This document shows, in pieces, positions 1 through 48,797 of a DNA stretch of 64,000 nucleotides. Every line of letters starts with the position of its first letter. The stretch's first letter is position 1. The stretch lies in contig BAAHQB010000085.1 of assembly GCA_054601695.1 (NCBI GenBank), positions 372,001 through 436,000 of the forward strand, written 5' to 3'. This DNA is from Amorphochlora amoebiformis. Lineage: Eukaryota; Cercozoa; Chlorarachniophyceae. Made by a program: the position numbers and the translations under genes. The notes under the pieces were generated by a model that saw nothing but the letters and a program-made list of their open reading frames with translations, was not told the DNA's origin and ran no database searches.

Positions 1-160
1 TATATATAGTACGCATAATGTATGTGTAAATACACACCTAAACATATCACACACACATAAATACACATGCCTCCTGATAAAGCATATATGTATGAATGCA
101 TTATGTATGCACACACATATATTTATATATATATAAATATATATATGTGTATATACTCAG

Positions 161-693
161 CGGCAACTATCAATCTGCATGTTCGGCAGGGATTGTGTAC
201 ACCGAGGCGTGCTCTCACAACTACAAGTCCAGGTTACATGCATATACATAAATATATAAATATAATATATATGTACACAATGTGTAAATGTATATATGTA
301 TACACGTATGTACGTATTTATATACATATATATATATATATATATTTATTTATTTATATATAGGATATATAGAAATATATCATATATATATATATATATA
401 TTGTATGTATGTATGTTTTATGTATGTGAGATTTCCATACTTATATTTTGTGCAGAGGAAAGGAATGTATATATCAATACATATATATATATATATATAT
501 ATTTGTGTACATATTTAAGTATATTTGTGTAATTGTGGGTGTTTTCATATATAATCTCATATTTATATATATATATATATGTATATGTAAATATATATAT
601 ATATATATACATGTATATACACATATCTATATGTACATATCTATACATATATATATATATATATATGTATTCATGAATAATTATCTACACATA

Positions 694-733
<40 letters not shown>

Positions 734-771
734 AAATACATAGTATGTCAATGATACATACATATTTATAA

Positions 772-804
<33 letters not shown>

Positions 805-1060
805 GATCTAATGTATATACATATATATATATACATCCTCGTATCCATATATATTCCTATGACTAAATATACATTCAGACATATATTAAGTACATATACA
901 AAATATATTATTTCAAGGCTCAAAAACAAGTGCGTCCAAACTGTTTCACATCACGTCGTACGGAGCAGAAGGGGAGAAAGAGAATGCGAATGAGGGCAAG
1001 AATTCAGAGGGGGAGGGGGTAAATAAAGTTGAGAGGGAGAAGATGGCTCAAAGAGGTTGA
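161..1060 (+). CDS. 3' end of unidentified gene, three exons visible
   Basis: Three exons join in phase: 161-232 (after TACTCAG, donor AG|GTTACA), an 11-nt microexon 456-466 (TTTTGTGCAG before, GTATAT after) and 918-1060, ending in TGA at 1058-1060. The first exon encodes a Cys/Gly-containing piece (NYQSACSAGIVYTEAC); the last encodes an acidic, Lys/Glu/Gly-rich tail (GAEGEKENANEGK). An AATAAA-like signal follows near 1078. The 5' part lies outside the window. The Cys/Ala/Gly run recalls the core of LCCL domains (C-AA-HAG), but that is weak and I do not assign a family. It converges on the minus-strand gene ending at 1841. The exon chain is supported by three matching phases; the function is unknown. 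Confidence 0.6.
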
Positions 1061-1150
1061 AAACCTTACATGTGTAAAATAAATATCTGTTAAAAAAATA
1101 GTTATATATGTATATTAGATGTATTATATAAATATATTAATGTATACATC

Positions 1151-1200
<50 letters not shown>

Positions 1201-1840
1201 TATGTGTTTTGTATACAGTAGATCTACATATATATATATATATAGTGTACATATATAGATTCATACAATAAACATATAAATGTACTCATACGCATGATTA
1301 CATAGGGATATGAGATTCATCATAAAACATACATATCTAGATATTCTATATATATATATATATATATATATGTACTATAAATACATTCAAAAATATATGT
1401 GTATAATAAATACATCGTAAACGCTCAGGAAACTCGCAGTCAGGCACTCAAGAACTCGTGGAAGAGGATTGGTAGATATTTAAATTTGCAGTTCTATCGG
1501 ATACAGTGCTACCCTTTTTATGACGTTGCCATAATTCGAGTGTAAAATTGTTATGAACAAGCAAACTCTTAATTACGTATACACTGGATATATTACCTAA
1601 ATTACCTAGGATTAACTAGATTAATGAAAACAAATTCATTCGAGTTACTATCGCGTAGTGCTGTAACAACAATCTTTTATAAAGGTAACTTAAGCTTTGG
1701 CGGCACGTACTACACACTAGCCAGGGATCACCATGAGACTAGAGGTCATGCACCTTTAGACCTAGCCAGTATCTATCTAGATATATGAATATATTACTGC
1801 TAGTAACTAGCCTGCCTAGACGAGACAACACGGATTGTTG
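1061..1840. other. Convergent intergenic spacer, CTAG-rich
   Basis: Spacer between two gene 3' ends. It begins with a short TA microsatellite (about 1157-1197), then becomes mixed-composition DNA with no credible exon. CTAG occurs about ten times, nine of them between 1600 and 1820, where chance would give fewer than one. No RNA gene recognised. Confidence 0.6.
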
Positions 1841-2042
1841 TTAATCCACCTTGACGTCAAAGTATTCCGTGAAACCCCGGTCGCCATGTCGCGGTGCCAT
1901 GTACCCTGTTTTTCCCTCGAACAAATGGGATTGCACTCGATCGTATCTATTTCGAGAGTCGATCACTCTGCAGGTATTATATGAAGTGTGTGAAGATGAT
2001 ATGCACAAATGTATATTTATATATTTGTATGAATTTGTGTGA

Positions 2043-2074
<32 letters not shown>

Positions 2075-2092
2075 CATGTACTGATGTAAACA

Positions 2093-2140
<48 letters not shown>

Positions 2141-2742
2141 AATATATACATTTATGTTTTACGTGTAAATATGTAATGTACGCATACATATATTCATACA
2201 TATATGTATTATATATATATATATATGTATACATACATACATAGTAAGTACATCTCCATAATATATATGCATTATAATGTATACGTAACACGTTTCTTAG
2301 TAGCATTAGCAACACATATTTGTGAACACTTATATATACATATGTCTTATTACTATACTACATTTTCATAAATGTACAAATAATACATGTGTATTAATTC
2401 GTATATGCATCTAGCGTATAGATATATGTATATATATATATATTGGGCATAAATCCAATATATAAGTCATATATAGTATGGATAATAAGTACTTTTCTAG
2501 GTGGGGGTTCTCCTTTTCTAGTTTCCTCGCTTTCCACTTAGGTATCGCAATTTTTTCCTAATATGCAATAGTATATATGTAATATTTACATATATACATA
2601 TAGGTATATTTCTACATATATATATATATATGATATGATATGTGTATTTTCATTAAAATATGTGTATTTTCATTAAAATATGTGTATATGACCGAGGTAT
2701 ATGGACATATGCTACACATCTGCAAAACTGTTGCCTAGATAC

Positions 2743-2782
<40 letters not shown>

Positions 2783-3938
2783 GTTATTTCTATAATATAC
2801 AAATCATACGAGTATAAACGTATTTTACTTACGATATGCGTCTTACTCAGTCCTATATACAAATGCACATACGTATAAATAAATTTAATAATATGTTTTA
2901 ATATATATATATACATATACATATTTACATATATGACACTTTAAGAATCGATACTTGAACAAACACACACAAAGGTAACTTAATACAGATATAAAGTCAA
3001 AAGGATTGAAAATATATATATATATATATATATAGATATATACATATGTATATATGAACATATACATGTATACATCTAAATATAAATATAGGTAAATAAT
3101 AATACATATATATATATATATATCTATATATATATATATATAATGTCTGTATATAAATTATACTATAATATATATCCACACAAAGTACGAATAATAATCA
3201 AACATGGAAAGGGGTTAATTATAAATGTGCCAATTATGCCTAAATTCATACATAGAGGTATAGATTACAACTATGGTGTTTATAATGTATGATATTGACC
3301 TCAATACGATGTCCAGCGATGCTATACATTTTTTTCGTCACGCCCTTATTGTCAGGATTGCGAGGCTGATATGTATTTTTGATTATCAAGATATCAAGGC
3401 TGAGATATGTAACACATACTGCTAAATACACGTGTAGATATGTATATGTTGTGTGTAATATACATACGACGTATGTTGAAAGAGAATATATGAATTTTTG
3501 ATACATGCGTATGAAATACATGTATATATATATATATAGAGAGGTAGTTAAGGTATTTTCAGGATTGAGAGGCTGATGTATGCATACGTGCTCATAGAAA
3601 ATGTGTAGATGTGTATATATTGTACGTACATGTATGAAATGTATTATTTATACGATTGTATATATTGTACGTCTATGTATGCAATGTATTCATATGATTG
3701 TATATATATATATGTATTGCATATATATACACATATAGATGTACACTATGTATGAATATAACATACATACATATATATGTACAGGTATACATATGTTTAT
3801 ATATAATATATTACTGATATTTAGTACACTTATACATATATATATATATATATATATATGTACACGTATATAATATAATATCCATAAATACATCCCACAT
3901 GAAGAACGAAGTGAAAATTATATGATATACTATCAAAC

Positions 3939-3982
<44 letters not shown>

Positions 3983-4072
3983 AACTATACATTCTCACAC
4001 ATATATATGATATATATATGCGGACTATACACTCTCACACATATATATGATATATATATATATATATATATC

Positions 4073-4126
<54 letters not shown>

Positions 4127-4147
4127 AGACTATCACACATATATACA

Positions 4148-4185
<38 letters not shown>

Positions 4186-4243
4186 GTATATATATGCGGA
4201 CTAAACACTCTCACACATATATATGATATATATGCTGACTTGG

Positions 4244-4284
<41 letters not shown>

Positions 4285-4510
4285 ATATATGTGCAGACTA
4301 TACACTCTCATACATATATATGATATATATGTAGACTATACTCACATATATATATATATATATATATATATACGATACACCCTCACACATACATATGATA
4401 TATGTGCTGACTTGCATGTATTATATATATATATATATATATGATATATATGCTGACTTGGATGTATACATATATCTCACCAGAAGTTCAAAAAAGGTAT
4501 GATATATACC

Positions 4511-4548
<38 letters not shown>

Positions 4549-4712
4549 TATATGTGTGTATATTGCTATTCATACATATATATATATATATATGTATATA
4601 TTTATATATATATATATTTATATATTATATATGATATATGCTATAATATCTTACCAGAAACTCGAAATACACCGTACCATTCACCTTATGCTTTCTATGG
4701 CTCTCTGGTCCC

Positions 4713-4744
<32 letters not shown>

Positions 4745-4912
4745 CATACATACATATACATACATATATATATATCATACTATACATAATATTGTACTCT
4801 CTCTCTCTCTTTCTCTCTCTGATTAACCCCATCCCCCCGCGTCGTAGACCTATATATATATATATTTATATACATACATATATATATATATTATACTATA
4901 TAAAGTATTGTA

Positions 4913-4944
<32 letters not shown>

Positions 4945-5294
4945 GATTAACCCTCGTAGAGCTGTATAACCTCCGATTTTGCGCTCCCTCCCTCCCCAGA
5001 TCCGCTCTCTTCCTCTCTTTCTTTCTCCCTCTGTCTTTCTCTCTCTCTATCTCCGTTCCGCACTCTCTCTCTCTCATATATCGATAATGCATAGAGGTGT
5101 TAACTTGTATGTATATAATGCTTTTATCTGTTTATGTATCTATCTATCTCTACATATGTTTATATATGTGTACATATGTGATTACATATACCAATAAGTG
5201 ATATTTTATGGTAAGCCTGTTTATCTTCTGGTCCATAGCTGCCAAGGCACCCATCATGCGTCTTAACTGCTTATAGCTATTTTCTGGTGTGTTT

Positions 5295-5331
<37 letters not shown>

Positions 5332-5451
5332 CATATATATATGTATATGTGTGTGCATATATGCATATAAATATATATATATATATATGTAAATATATGT
5401 ATATAACTGATTATAGGTATTGTCTGGTGTGTGTATGTATCTCTATGTATG

Positions 5452-5488
<37 letters not shown>

Positions 5489-6301
5489 CTGCTTACAGCT
5501 ATTGTCTGGTGTGTGTATATATACATACATGTATATATGTATATATAATATATATATATATATATAAATATATATATCACTGCTTATAGCTATTGTCAGA
5601 TGTGTATATATATGTATATATATATATATATATATGTCTATCATACATATATCTACACACATATATATATATATATATATATACATACATACATATAAAT
5701 ATATATATATATATATATATACATATATGTATGTATGGGCACCCATCATGTGCGTTATGTGCTTATAGTGATAATCTTGTTCGTAAACACACACATATAT
5801 ATATATATATATATGTATTAAATATATATATATATATATATATATATGCTACAGATATAAATGTATATTATATACATATTTATACACACATGTATATATA
5901 ACTATATTATTTGATGTTTTTATAGCTGTGCCCTAATCCTAATCCTGCCCGAGTAGCCGTAACCCTAACCCTAACCCTAACCCCAACCCTAACCCTAACC
6001 CTAACCCTAACCCGAACCCTAACCGTAGCAGAGTCAATGGTCCTCGGACAAGACATGCTGAATAATCTATCCTAACCCTAGCAACCCTAACCCTAGCAAC
6101 CCTAACACCTTAGCAACCCCAACCCTAGCAACTCTGACCCTAGCAACCCTAACCCTAGCAACCCTAACCCTAGCAACCCTACCCTTACCTGTTTTCTTGA
6201 TAAATTTTTCAGGAATCTCGGGCTCCCACTTCTCTATATGTATATGTGAAAATACAACTAAAATATGCATGTGTATGTATATACATATATCTTCATTACA
6301 A

Positions 6302-6356
<55 letters not shown>

Positions 6357-6636
6357 GTAGCTAGAAAGAGCAAAGAGAGAGGGAGAGGAACTATAAATAT
6401 ATATGTATATCTATATATATATATATATGTGTATGTATGTATATATACATATATGTATATATACAGAGAGAGAGTGATAGAGAGTGAGGAGCGACCGAGC
6501 CAGGTCGCGAGAGGGAGCGAAAGAGAGCGAGGGAGAGCGAGAGAGAGAGAGAGCGAGAGAGAGAGCGAGAGAGAGAGCGAGAGAGCGAGCGAGAAAGAGA
6601 GAGAAAGAGAGAGAGAGAAAGAGCTAGAGAGCGCGA

Positions 6637-6674
<38 letters not shown>

Positions 6675-7265
6675 AAGAGCGAGAGAGAGGGCGCGCGAGT
6701 GAGAAAGAGTGAGAAAGAGAGAGAGAAAGAGAGAGAGAAAGGGCTAGAGAGAAAGAGCTGGAGAGAGAGAGAGAGAGAGCAAGAGAGAGATATATATATA
6801 GAGAGAGAGAGAGCAAGAGGGAGAGAGAGAGGAAGAGAGCAATAGAGAGAGAGAGAGGGAGAGAGCAAGAGAGAGAGAGAGAGAGAGAGAGAGAACAAGA
6901 GAGAGAGAGAGAGATGAAGCGAAACAGAGAGGGAGTGAAAGAGAGAGGGGTACGATTCTGACCATATTGCGCACGTAGAGTTTCAGTATGCGTGTCGTTA
7001 TCGCCGTAGATTATGTGCTCGCACTTCCTTCCACGAAATGGCTACATATATATATATATATATATAATGTGTATTTGCATAGGTATATACATATATATAT
7101 ATATTGATAAGTAAACTATGTCTATATGTAAATATGCATATATTTATTGCATATTTAATGTATTATATCAGGTATTTATGTAGTTATATTATATTGCATA
7201 CATGTGTACATAAATATTATATGTATGTATACATGTACATATGAGCATAAGTATAAATATATATA

Positions 7266-7308
<43 letters not shown>

Positions 7309-7453
7309 GTTGTCGCATAATGAAGGACAGACTGTTTCTGTGCAATGAGATTTACCTGATTATACATATATATATATATATGTATATAATATATATATAT
7401 ATATATATATTAAACATATACAATTTGTATATGTATGTTAAATTTATGCATAT

Positions 7454-7501
<48 letters not shown>

Positions 7502-7870
7502 TTACATATTGCATGTATTTTATGTATTAATATATACACACAGAAATGTATACGTATATATATATATATGTATATATACATATCCTGTTATTATGTTTAT
7601 TAATATGTTTGTGTATATATATATACATATATACAATATATACATATATATATATCTATATATATTTATATACATTTTTATACATATACATATGAATGTT
7701 TTATGCACCTGTTCCCTCTTCCGTATATAAATATATATATTTATTTATATATATATCTATATATATATATATGTATAAATATTTACCTGTAGTTCCCTCT
7801 TCCTATCCAGATTAATCAAGGCCTTATGTAACCTCTGTATATATACATATATTTATATATGACATATATA

Positions 7871-7910
<40 letters not shown>

Positions 7911-8447
7911 TGTATACATACACATATATATTCTAGATGTATACATGTAGTATACAGGCCTCGAATAGCTTCTACTTGTATATATGTATGTGTATATGCA
8001 TATATATATATATATATATGTATATACATCTATGTGTGCATATATATATATATATTTGTATATGTATTCTTAATTCTAGCTATGAATTATTCTGTACATT
8101 TACATATGTATATATATAATATATATATATATATATGTATATATTTACATGTACATGTCATGTATACAGACCTCATGTATATAGAATAGTCTTAGCATAT
8201 TATATATACATACATATGTATATATATATATATACATGCATAGAATCCTTACTTCTATTTATGTATTTTTTCTAAACACAAATATATATGCATACATATA
8301 TATATATATATATATATATGTATAATATATTTATATAAATATATATGTAAAAATATATATATATATATATATATATACCTGTCGAATAGACTTTCTATTC
8401 TCCGAAACCCGCGCGACTACCTTGCCAGTTTCCTGACCAATACATAT

Positions 8448-8489
<42 letters not shown>

Positions 8490-8598
8490 ATATATGTATG
8501 TATGTATATTATATATATACACATACATATTACTACATGTATCTATATTCATATGTATATTAATACATGATTTTTTTGGAAATATATGCTTAATGTTT

Positions 8599-8648
<50 letters not shown>

Positions 8649-8730
8649 TATGTATATATATATATACATACGGGTTGTTTCCGAGCAACCAGCTTGCCAG
8701 AACTATACGCTTCTGGGGGCATCCTTTCCT

Positions 8731-8803
<73 letters not shown>

Positions 8804-9242
8804 GGTATGCATATTATATAAAGTGTACAAGAATTCCTCCTATATATATATATATATATATATATTGCATGTATATTACATCAAGTATACATGTATTTAT
8901 ATATATATATATATAATATATATATATATATAATATATATGTGCGCGTGTGTGTGTAATATACAGCTGTATATATTTATATATACTTTGCATTTAAAGTA
9001 TATACTCATGAGAAGTAGATTTATATGTACATATATATATATATAATATATTATATATATATATATACATATGTGTGCATGTATATATATATATATATAT
9101 ATATGTATATGTATATATATGTATATATGCTAATACAACTGTGTAAATGTACATAATCTGGATACGCGTCTAGAACAAATTTTTCTTTCAAGACATACAT
9201 CTGCATACATATGTATAACATACCTTTATATACACGTATACT

Positions 9243-9273
<31 letters not shown>

Positions 9274-10016
9274 GTGTAACTGAAGAAGTATTATATGTAT
9301 AAATATACATGTAAATATACACACATATACACGTACATACATATGTATATACATACATATATACACATATATACATACACACATATATGTGTTTATGCTA
9401 TTTACATTTCTTTTGCGATTTAATTCGGTTTCCCGTCTTGTCTTCTCCTTCTGCAGCCTAATGTATAGATGTATATATATGTATGTATGTCATATATATG
9501 TATATATATATATGCATATATATATATATATATACATACATATGTATGTAAATATATATATATATACGTATATGTATACATATAGATAGAAATATATATA
9601 TATATATTTACATACAATTAAATACATTCATGTATAATAAATATTTTCATTAATATGTATTGTATACATATGTTACTTCGAGTGGAGTCGTAACATACGA
9701 CACATTACACCTAAATACATCTATTTTTCTGTATGTATGTAGTGTATATATATATATTTATATGTAATATATATATATATATATATGTATACTGTAATAT
9801 ATGTATATATATATACACATACACACATACATATTATATAAATAGATATGTGTGTATAATACATATATATACGTATATATAACCGTTCTCTGCGTTCAAA
9901 CTTATCTTCGAGTGGAATCTTTCGCTTTAGTTCTTCCAGTTTTCCCGGACGTTTCTGAAGTATATGTGTATATATATGTATATATATCTATATATATATA
10001 TATATATGTATTTACT

Positions 10017-10049
<33 letters not shown>

Positions 10050-10201
10050 GTAGATATAATTTGGGTGTACACATATATGTATCATATATATAAATAAATA
10101 ACATGTATGTAAACTTAAATGTTATGAACAAAAAAAATATATTTGTGTAACCATATATAGAATATATATGTTAATATATATATATATATATATATGTATG
10201 T

Positions 10202-10234
<33 letters not shown>

Positions 10235-10419
10235 TACCTATTTTTTATATTCATATATTTTACATATTCGATACATACATTATATATATATTATTGTACA
10301 TATATATCTGAAAAGACTGTATATACCTTTCCTCTTCGAGGAAGATGATCCTTAAATGAACCCTCCACCTGAGGGCTTATCAATCCAACGAATATGACCC
10401 ATACCATCCCTGAACCCAT
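1841..10419 (-). CDS. Unidentified charged protein, about 14 exons, complete
   Basis: Minus-strand exons in transcript order: 10419-10327 (ATG at 10419), 9954-9884, 9457-9406, 8731-8672, 8432-8379, 7834-7787, 7355-7308, 7041-6963, 6233-6189, 5283-5192, 4711-4655, 3365-3300, 2536-2493, 1967-1841 (TAA). All these junctions agree in phase, giving about 310 residues. The N-terminus has a short hydrophobic stretch (VWVIFVGLI, residues 6-14) that may be a signal anchor or merely hydrophobic. Residues about 28-70 are very basic/acidic ([31 protein letters not shown]) and look coiled-coil. The last exon encodes a distinctive tail ([20 protein letters not shown]). I recognise no domain. A further candidate exon near 9165 is left out because the phase does not need it. 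The start codon faces TRM112 527 bp away. Many introns carry decayed copies of exon edges. Confidence 0.7.
5930..6188. repeat. Interstitial telomere-like array, CCCTAA and CCCTAGCAA units
   Basis: From about 5958 to 6025 the plus strand is CCCTAA repeats. From 6072 to 6187 it becomes a variant with CCCTAGCAA and CCCTAA units. It lies inside an intron of the minus-strand gene and abuts the 5' splice site of exon 6233-6189, so the intron starts GTAAGGGTAGGG in the transcript. The unique block 6031-6070 between the two arrays reappears at 30931-30965. Confidence 0.85.
6471..6934. repeat. Long GA-rich (polypurine) tract in intron
   Basis: About 460 bp of GAGA with GAGC/GAAA interruptions on the plus strand. 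The minus-strand transcript therefore carries a CT-rich tract in the intron between exons 7041-6963 and 6233-6189. Open frames across it encode only SLSLSL or ERERER and are not genes. Confidence 0.9.
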
Positions 10420-10946
10420 CTTGATTATACACAGAAAATCCACACGTCAAAGACTCCAGACACGTGTGCGGAGATGCAACCAAGCTAAATATCCGCTTGG
10501 ATACTATGCAAGTTTGAAAAAATGCATCATATGACTGGAACTACTGGTAAGGACCCCAATCAACCCTCTCTCCACGGAAAGTGACAATTGAAAAAGAAGT
10601 GAACAGAGCCAAGAAGACAACGTGCATATTCTCACGCTTCGCATAAAGAATCTAAACGCGCTCCTGCAGGTCTATCTCGGCACAACAGGAGATGAAATTC
10701 AGATTAATTATAGATACCATTCGAGATTTCCAGGGCACAACTCGCAAACCACCAATATCCTACAGAACACGGGATAAACGGCAGGGCTATTGTTGTGCCC
10801 GGTAGAAGCTTTCCGCCATTTGGGGGAGATATCTTACAATCAATATAGTTGATATCCATGCTTAGATATTTAATAGACACGTGCTTGACATGTCACTATT
10901 AAGAAAATATTTATCGGCTACCGGGACGCCGACACGGACCGTCCTG
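10420..10946. other. Divergent intergenic region, probable shared promoter
   Basis: 527 bp between the start codons of the minus-strand gene (10419) and TRM112 (10947). Normal base composition, no TA microsatellite, no CTAG enrichment and no convincing exon on either strand. It presumably holds both promoters and 5' leaders; no specific motif is recognised. Confidence 0.55.
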
Positions 10947-11309
10947 ATGCGTCTCTTGACTCACAACATGCTTATAAATCCAATGCAAGTGCCTTTTTTT
11001 TATTATATTTTAGTTTATCTTGCTTAAAGGTCGAAATGTAGCGGCAAAGAGTATGTAATCCTTTGGACATGCCGTATTTTCTGTCTATTTTTCGAGCTCG
11101 AATGATTCCAAGAGCGTTCCGTGATGCTTATTCAAGCCATCCCTGAGTTATTTGCCCTGGAGTTCCAGTTCCCAACAATACTGACTTCCGAACACTCTTT
11201 ACAGGAAGAAATTTGAGGGAGCCTACCCGCTGAAGCTCATCCCGAAAAAGATCACGAAGGTGAGTGCTGGCATTTACACTAACATGCAAAGATTTGTAAT
11301 TAATATATG

Positions 11310-11345
<36 letters not shown>

Positions 11346-12358
11346 GTACATATGTCGTCCTTAAATACATTTGTTAGCGTATGTAAGCATGCATACACAT
11401 ATTTAATATGTAAAGACACTTTTCCCCAACACACATACTTCTGACAGCGACCCGTTATATCAGGAGGAAGTCAAGTACAACCCCTTGTTTGTCGTTCATC
11501 TTCTCCCGAAACTCAACTATCCAGCTCTGTTATATGCTGCGTCTACGGTACTTCCGTGGGGTATCCTCTTCGATACTTCGCTTGAACCTAACCAAAACCC
11601 CAACCTTAATGTAACATGTCATTAATCCTCTATTGAGGTGGATTTTCCGGACTTCGATTATGAAACGAAGCTGAGATATTTATAGTATATGAAGATTCAT
11701 GTGTGAATGTATGTGGGGAAAATTGTATGGTTATGTGTGTGTATGTGTAAAGATATATGCTGTTGCTCTGTATTCACGCAACCCAATAATCAGGTCGGGC
11801 TCAAAGATCTACCAAAAGAACTGCCCAAGAAGGTGATATATTTTATCGTAATCTTGTTTTTTGTTTATATTCCCTTTAAAATTGTTTATGTATATGCACA
11901 CATCTAATCGACTTGGGTACATCAAGCCGTTTCTTTTTTTCGTGGCTTGAATGTACGAAAACATGGGTTTACATATATTTATACACATATTTACACATAT
12001 AAATACATTTATGTACGCGCAGATGTGTATATGTACACTTATATATGTTACAAAGCATTACACATTCATACATGCATACGTTAACACACACTGTATGTAC
12101 TGCATTTATACACTAAAAATATGTATATATTACATTTATATCCTCTTCAGCACAAGTATATTTATGATACATTCTCATCTTTACCATTTCAGATCGATCC
12201 TACGGAACACGACGAGCTGCTTAAGATGCTACACCATGTGCTATTAGAAGTTCATGTGGAGGAAGGCTTGTTGGTGATATTTATGTGTATGTGTATACTC
12301 TGTGCATATATATGTGTTATATTTACATATATGCTGTATTAGATTTACATATATACAA

Positions 12359-12399
<41 letters not shown>

Positions 12400-12511
12400 T
12401 TATATTCATATATGTGTATATTTGTATATAAATACATACGCATATATATCGCGCGATACATACCTACATACACACACACATATATATATATATATAAACA
12501 CACACACATAT

Positions 12512-12557
<46 letters not shown>

Positions 12558-13035
12558 ATACATATATGTATGTGCACGTACATGCATACAATATGTATAT
12601 GAATATGGGTATATATATACATATATATGTACATGTATGAATTCACAAATATATACACACACGTACACATATCACATATATATATATATATATATATAGA
12701 TGTGTAGATAGGTATTAAATACATATTACGCATATAGCTACATTTATATAATATATATGCGCATGTATGCATATATATATATATATAGATATAAATGTGT
12801 ATATGTGTGTATATTATTTATATGTTTACACATGTACATACATGCATAGATATACACGCTATGTCTACATATAACATATATTATAAATGCAAATGTACAT
12901 ATATTCACATGTATGCATGTCAATATAAAGAAAACTTGTATATGTATCCTACCGTAGGTGTGCCCAAAATCAGAGCGGGAGTTTCCGATCAAGCAAGGCA
13001 TTCCCAACATGCGGCTAAACGAAGATGAAGTCTAG
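10947..13035 (+). CDS. TRM112: TRM112, multifunctional methyltransferase subunit
   Basis: Small zinc-ribbon-type protein that binds and stabilises several methyltransferases acting on tRNA, 18S rRNA and release factor eRF1 (known for the family). Seven exons, 139 residues: 10947-10988, 11014-11054, 11205-11259, 11464-11547, 11794-11832, 12193-12273, 12958-13035 (TAG). Family signatures are clear: N-terminal [31 protein letters not shown] after the fold's first strand pair, [17 protein letters not shown], and C-terminal [11 protein letters not shown] with [12 protein letters not shown]. Only one Cys of the usual zinc-site region remains in the C-terminal motif, as in some plant homologues. The start is the first ATG giving the conserved N-terminus. 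Residues about 10-30 form an insertion compared with yeast, human or plant proteins and depend on a 25-nt intron (10989-11013), so that junction is uncertain. The other junctions are phase-consistent. Confidence 0.93.
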
Positions 13036-13657
13036 ACACGTCCTGCAGCAGTTCCCAGGGAATGGTGCGACAACACAATGGTACAAGATTTTGATTGATT
13101 GAGTGGAATCGGATCGCGTCGACGTCGAATAGCTATACTAGTAGCCTAGTCATGGCATATCATTGTACGTATATTAAATTATGACAACGATTTTCATACG
13201 ATGTTCATCAGCTTAAGAGATCTGAACAGCCTGAGGCAGACCGTAACGGTCCAAACTAGACTAAGCTTATCTGCTTCAATTACTAGAATTATATACGACA
13301 AGCTCTCTAGATTCTCTAGATGCAGTTGGACATATTAAATACTTTCCCGGTCTAGCAGTGCTGTTGTTTTCTACAAGTACGATGATAATTTACGAATTAA
13401 TCAATATTCACTGCCATATGCAAACATAAGCAAGTATGCATGCTGTTACATCAGTAATACTATGCTTCGAATTCAGGTACTTATGATTCCTAGTTTACAA
13501 TCGACTACTATATTGTCACCTTCCTGCGCGCAACACCTGTTGATATTATATGGTAACATATAAACTGGTATCATAAGTTTACATTTGTACATATATATAT
13601 ATGTATAAATATGACCATATATAATACATATATATATATATATTCATACATATGTAT

Positions 13658-13689
<32 letters not shown>

Positions 13690-13757
13690 GTACGTATAGA
13701 TACATGTGTAAATATATATACATACACACACATATATGTGTGTGTATATGTATGAGT
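13036..13757. other. Convergent intergenic spacer, CTAG-rich
   Basis: Separates the 3' ends of TRM112 and the 35-kb gene. About the first 520 bp are of ordinary composition with about nine CTAG palindromes, one overlapping the TRM112 stop codon. TA repeats follow from about 13590. No ORF or RNA gene recognised. Confidence 0.6.
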
Positions 13758-48755
<34,998 letters not shown>

Positions 48756-48797
48756 GGCTTAGGTCTGGACACCCGATCTGTGTTAGGAGCGAAAGGG
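48756..48797. promoter_or_regulatory. Very short divergent promoter region
   Basis: Only 42 bp separate the proposed ATG of the giant gene (48755, minus) from the first in-frame ATG of the MAPKKK (48798, plus). If both starts are right, the promoters must overlap the other gene's first exon. The kinase could instead start at ATG 48909, giving more room. Confidence 0.4.

Noticed and set aside
288-648. Long open frames of YIYIYI type, here and in dozens of other places on both strands
   Set aside because: They are translations of (TA)n and TATG/TACA repeats, stay open because the repeat lacks stops in those frames, and lie in introns or spacers.
3950-4460. CRISPR-like array from the repeated ACACTCTCACACATATATATGATATATATG units
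   Set aside because: Irregular spacing, TA-repeat spacers and a eukaryotic intron setting; better explained as tandem duplication of an intron segment.
6296-6974. Several 140-200 residue frames (SLSLSL on minus, ERERER on plus)
   Set aside because: They translate a GA/CT microsatellite on both strands at once; no splice-consistent extension into real exons.
9130-9210. Extra exon of the minus-strand gene near 9165 (TRIQI or [10 protein letters not shown] readings)
   Set aside because: Neighbouring exons already join in phase without it, and either reading would break the frame.
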